Both the position numbers and the translations under genes were made by a program. Below the pieces are notes generated by a model that was not told where the DNA came from, ran no database searches, and saw only the letters and a list, made by a program, of their open reading frames with translations. A stretch of 9,003 nt of DNA. Source: an uncultured Gemmatimonadota bacterium (GTDB lineage Bacteria; Gemmatimonadota; Gemmatimonadetes; Gemmatimonadales; Gemmatimonadaceae). Location: positions 1 to 9,003 of the forward strand of contig CAITQY010000161.1 in assembly GCA_903894655.1 (NCBI GenBank). Reading direction: 5' to 3'. This document shows positions 6,314 through 9,003 of the stretch, piece by piece (positions within the stretch are counted from its first letter, which is position 1; each line of letters opens with the position of its first letter).

Positions 6314-7758
6314 GTCGCCGCGGCCGCGCGCAGATCCGCCCAGGCGGTTTCCACGTGGCTCCGGTCGGTGCGGATGTTCCCGATGGCGAGTCGCAGGGTG
6401 TATTTCCCGTTCAGCTTCGTGTGCGACAAATAGGCCCGACCGTCGGCGTTCACGCGCTCCATGATCGCCGCGTTGATCCGTGCGATGTCCGGCTCGCTCA
6501 TGCCGGCCGGCGCATAGCGGAAGCACACCAGTGACATCGTGACCGGTGCCATGAGCTCCCAGCCGCCGCTCTCGAAATGCACCATGCCTGCAAAGTCGCG
6601 CGCGAGGTCGCAATGAAAGCGAATACGCTCGGCGATCCCTTCGGCGCCGAACGCGCGCATCACCATCCACAGCTTCAGTGAGCGGAACCGGCGCCCGAGC
6701 TGAATGCCGTAGTCCATCAGGTTCACCGTCTCGCTGGCCGTGCTGGTGATCAGATACTCCGGCAGCAGCGCGAAGGCGCGCTTGAGCGCGTCGGGATGCT
6801 TGGTGTACATCACCGAGCAGTCCGACGGCGTGAAGAGCCACTTGTGCGGGTTGACCACGAACGAGTCGGCGTCGTCGGTGCCATCCATAAAGTGCCGCAT
6901 CTCGGGCACGATCGCCGTGACCCCACCGTACGCCGCGTCGACGTGCACCCAGCAGCTATGGGCGCGGGCGATGCGCACCACGGCGCGTACCGGATCGACG
7001 CTGGTCATGCTGGTGGTGCCCACACACGGCACCACGGCGATCGGGCGAAATCCCGCGGCGATGTCGGCCTGAATCGCCGACTCGAGCGCCTCGGGGCGCA
7101 GGCGAAAATGTTCGTCGGCGGGAATCTTCACGAGATTCTCGTGGCCCAGTCCGAGTGCGATGACCGCCTTGTCGATCGACGAATGTGCGTGCTCGCTGCA
7201 GTACACGCGCAGTCTCGGCATGTCGGCGCGTCCGGCCATGCCCTGCATGCGCACGTCGAGGCCGGCCTGTTCACGCGCTGCCGCGAGTGCGTAGAAGGTG
7301 CTCACGCTGGCGGTGTCGGTGATCTGTCCGAACCAGCCGTCGCCCAGGCCCATCAGCTGTCGCAGCCAATCCAGCGAGACCTGTTCGAGCTCGGTGACGG
7401 CCGGACTGGTGACCCAGAGCATGCCGTTGGCATTGATCCCCGCGGCGAGCAGTTCGCCGAGAATGCCGGGGTAGGATGCCGAATTCGCGAAGTAGGCGAA
7501 GAAGCCGGGATGGTTCCAGTGCGTGATGCCGGGCATGATGACGTCCCGGACATCCCGCAGCATGGCGTCGAGTGGCTCGCCCGTGGTCGGCGCCGACGTG
7601 GGCAGCGCGGCCCGGATGTCGCCGGGCTGTACGCGGCTCTTAACCGGTAGCTGGGTGGCGTTTTCGAGGTAGTCGGCGATGAAGTCCACAGCGGCATGGG
7701 CTGCCGCGCGGAAGTCGTCAGGAGGGAGATCGCCGAGGAAACTGGAGTCGGAAGACAT
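6304..7758 (-). CDS. PLP-dependent aromatic-L-amino-acid decarboxylase-like enzyme (group II)
   Basis: The 484-residue cytoplasmic enzyme is predicted to decarboxylate an aromatic amino acid to its amine and CO2, as DOPA/tryptophan/tyrosine decarboxylases do. Seen, in order: HWNHPGFFAYF (80-90); SPAVTELEQVSLDWL (118-132); a PLP-phosphate loop TDTASVST (147-154); His192 in AHSS, which stacks on PLP; PCVGTTSMTSVDP (244-256); Asp274 in HVDAAYGG, which pairs with the pyridine nitrogen; and the Schiff-base Lys306 in NPHKWLF. Tyr335 lies 29 residues after that Lys, exactly as catalytic Tyr332 follows Lys303 in human DDC. This favours decarboxylation over the aldehyde-synthase branch, which has Phe there. 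LGRRFRSLKLW (354-364) is the family dimer/loop motif. Length is normal and no targeting signal is seen. There is no Shine-Dalgarno before the ATG. The kinase gene ends 25 bp upstream, suggesting co-transcription. The exact substrate, and a glutamate-type decarboxylase alternative (less likely), remain open. Confidence 0.92.
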   Translation of the reverse strand: MSSDSSFLGDLPPDDFRAAAHAAVDFIADYLENATQLPVKSRVQPGDIRAALPTSAPTTGEPLDAMLRDVRDVIMPGITHWNHPGFFAYFANSASYPGILGELLAAGINANGMLWVTSPAVTELEQVSLDWLRQLMGLGDGWFGQITDTASVSTFYALAAAREQAGLDVRMQGMAGRADMPRLRVYCSEHAHSSIDKAVIALGLGHENLVKIPADEHFRLRPEALESAIQADIAAGFRPIAVVPCVGTTSMTSVDPVRAVVRIARAHSCWVHVDAAYGGVTAIVPEMRHFMDGTDDADSFVVNPHKWLFTPSDCSVMYTKHPDALKRAFALLPEYLITSTASETVNLMDYGIQLGRRFRSLKLWMVMRAFGAEGIAERIRFHCDLARDFAGMVHFESGGWELMAPVTMSLVCFRYAPAGMSEPDIARINAAIMERVNADGRAYLSHTKLNGKYTLRLAIGNIRTDRSHVETAWADLRAAAATIA

Positions 7759-7783
7759 CAGGGGAAGTTACTGCGTGTCCGTC

Positions 7784-9003
7784 TCAGTGCAGCAGGGTGC
7801 TCACGGCGCCCAGCAACTGCTGCGACGAGAAGGGCTTGGCGAGGAACGTCGCATCGGCATCGAGGCTGCCGCCTTCGTTGGCCAGCTCTTGATTGGTGTA
7901 GCCCGAGATGAACAGCACCGGCATCTCCGGACGGTCGCGCTTGAGCTTCCGTGCGAGTTCGCGTCCGCCGAGTTCGGGCATCAACACATCGCTGATCACC
8001 AGATTCACGTCGTCGCGATCGGCGAGCGCTTTCAGCGCTTCGCGGCCGTTGGCGGCTTCGATGATGCTGAAGCCGTGGCGGCGCAGGACCGCCGACACGA
8101 GACGCCGTACGGCATCTTCGTCGTCGACGACGAGGACGGTGCGGCCCGGGACCGCTACCGCGGACTCCGAGGCCACGCGGGGAGCGGGGACGGCCGGCAG
8201 CAGGGGCGCCTCCGCGGTCGCTGGCACGGCGGTGACGGGCGGCGTGTGCGCCGGCAGAAGGATCTCGATGCTCGTGCCCAGCCCCGGAGTACTCTCGAGC
8301 AACACGAACCCGCCCGATTGGCGCACGAGTCCGTACACCATGGAGAGGCCAAGCCCCGTGCCTTCACCGGTGGCCTTCGTGGTGAAGAAGGGTTCGAATA
8401 CGCGTGGTTGCAGATCGGTGGGAATACCGTGGCCGGTATCGTGGACCGTCAGTACAGTGTAGCGTCCCGGCGTGACCCGATCGCCCTGCACGGCCTCGCG
8501 CGGGAACCCCAGCTGCAGCTCGCGGCAGCGAACGGAAATCGAACCACCGCCAGCGGTTGCATCGCGCGCATTGACCACGAGATTGAGCAGCACTTGGTCG
8601 AGCTGCATGCGGTCGGCGGCCACAAAGGACGGCGCCGCGTCGATGTGCAACGCGGTGCCCGCGCCGACCAGTCGGCGCAGCATCGGCGCCAGATCGTTCA
8701 CCGCGTCGGCCAGATCAAACACGGTGGAGCGCAGGGTCTGCTTGCGACTGAAGGCGAGCAGCTGGTTGGTGAGCTGGGCGGCGCGATCGGTGGCCGATGC
8801 GATTTCTTGCAGCAGCTCCAGCGACGCACCCGAAACTCCCGGCTCGGCCGCCAGCAGCTCTCTGTTGCCGTCGATGACGGTGAGCAGGTTGTTGAAGTCG
8901 TGCGCGACGCCGCCCGCCAGCTTGCCGATCGCCTCCATCTTTTGCGACTGCCGCAACTGGTCTTCCAGCAGCACGCGGGCCGAAATGTCACGGAAACTCC
9001 ACA
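7784..9003 (-). CDS. Hybrid sensor histidine kinase with C-terminal receiver, 5' end outside window
   Basis: The gene enters from the right edge, with about 406 codons visible and a TGA stop at 7784-7786. The first visible residues, WSFRDISARVLLEDQLRQSQ, look like the end of a PAS domain and its linker helix, so the sensory part lies off-window. Seen next: the HisKA H-box GGVAHDFNNLL with the phospho-accepting His at 8900-8902; a dimerisation helix; the HATPase N-box QVLLNLVVNARDA, G1 DTGHGIP, F-box FEPFFTTK and G2 GEGTGLGLS. A Pro/Ala-rich linker of about 35 residues leads to a receiver domain with DDED, phospho-acceptor Asp (VISDVLMP, 7988-7990), FISGY and the conserved Lys (AKPF, 7835-7837). 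All catalytic boxes are intact. No DNA-binding output domain follows, so the signal must pass to a separate phosphotransfer protein or regulator, or the receiver may modulate the kinase itself. A GTG at 8974 is internal. Confidence 0.93.
   Translation of the reverse strand, partial: WSFRDISARVLLEDQLRQSQKMEAIGKLAGGVAHDFNNLLTVIDGNRELLAAEPGVSGASLELLQEIASATDRAAQLTNQLLAFSRKQTLRSTVFDLADAVNDLAPMLRRLVGAGTALHIDAAPSFVAADRMQLDQVLLNLVVNARDATAGGGSISVRCRELQLGFPREAVQGDRVTPGRYTVLTVHDTGHGIPTDLQPRVFEPFFTTKATGEGTGLGLSMVYGLVRQSGGFVLLESTPGLGTSIEILLPAHTPPVTAVPATAEAPLLPAVPAPRVASESAVAVPGRTVLVVDDEDAVRRLVSAVLRRHGFSIIEAANGREALKALADRDDVNLVISDVLMPELGGRELARKLKRDRPEMPVLFISGYTNQELANEGGSLDADATFLAKPFSSQQLLGAVSTLLH

Noticed and set aside
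6796..7650. A plus-strand open frame of 284 codons opposite the decarboxylase gene
   Set aside because: The decarboxylase motifs and catalytic residues on the minus strand are intact; the plus-strand translation is compositionally biased with no domain.

Overview
The window is high-GC, gene-dense DNA from a Gram-negative-type bacterium: it encodes a tripartite envelope efflux pump and two probable lipoproteins. The base composition, the mix of families (RND pump, DedA, FAS1 lipoprotein, group II PLP decarboxylase, hybrid histidine kinase) and the mostly absent Shine-Dalgarno sequences bring Gemmatimonadota or a similar soil/freshwater phylum to mind. That placement is an impression; no rRNA or other marker is present.

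Left half, + strand (1-5592): the 3' end of a TolC-like outer-membrane channel gene overlaps by ATGA (517-520) a lipoprotein-type periplasmic adaptor gene. A 30-bp gap leads to a complete 1051-residue RND inner-membrane permease. After 24 bp comes a DedA/VTT-family membrane protein gene whose start codon lies in the loop of a perfect inverted repeat. Together these look like one transcription unit: channel, adaptor, proton-driven pump, and a DedA protein of a family linked in E. coli to proton-motive-force homeostasis and drug tolerance.

Right half, - strand (9003-5607): read in transcription order, a 5'-truncated hybrid histidine kinase (end of a probable PAS domain, HisKA, HATPase, receiver) is followed after 25 bp by a complete PLP-dependent aromatic-amino-acid-decarboxylase-like enzyme. 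A gap of about 100 bp follows, then a fasciclin (FAS1) domain lipoprotein. The gap and its flanks hold most of the unexplained structure: an 11-bp tandem repeat, a GCGATC-rich repeat over the decarboxylase stop codon, a good Shine-Dalgarno, and a 14-bp perfect palindrome over the FAS1 start codon.

The two blocks converge with only 14 bp between stop codons and no visible intrinsic terminator. I see no mobile element, CRISPR array, tRNA or rRNA, and no gene-free stretch over 300 bp. The genes themselves belong to known families, and I cannot support a wholly new system. The items most worth a second look are the two symmetric elements at start codons, the repeat cluster upstream of FAS1, and the pump-DedA linkage.
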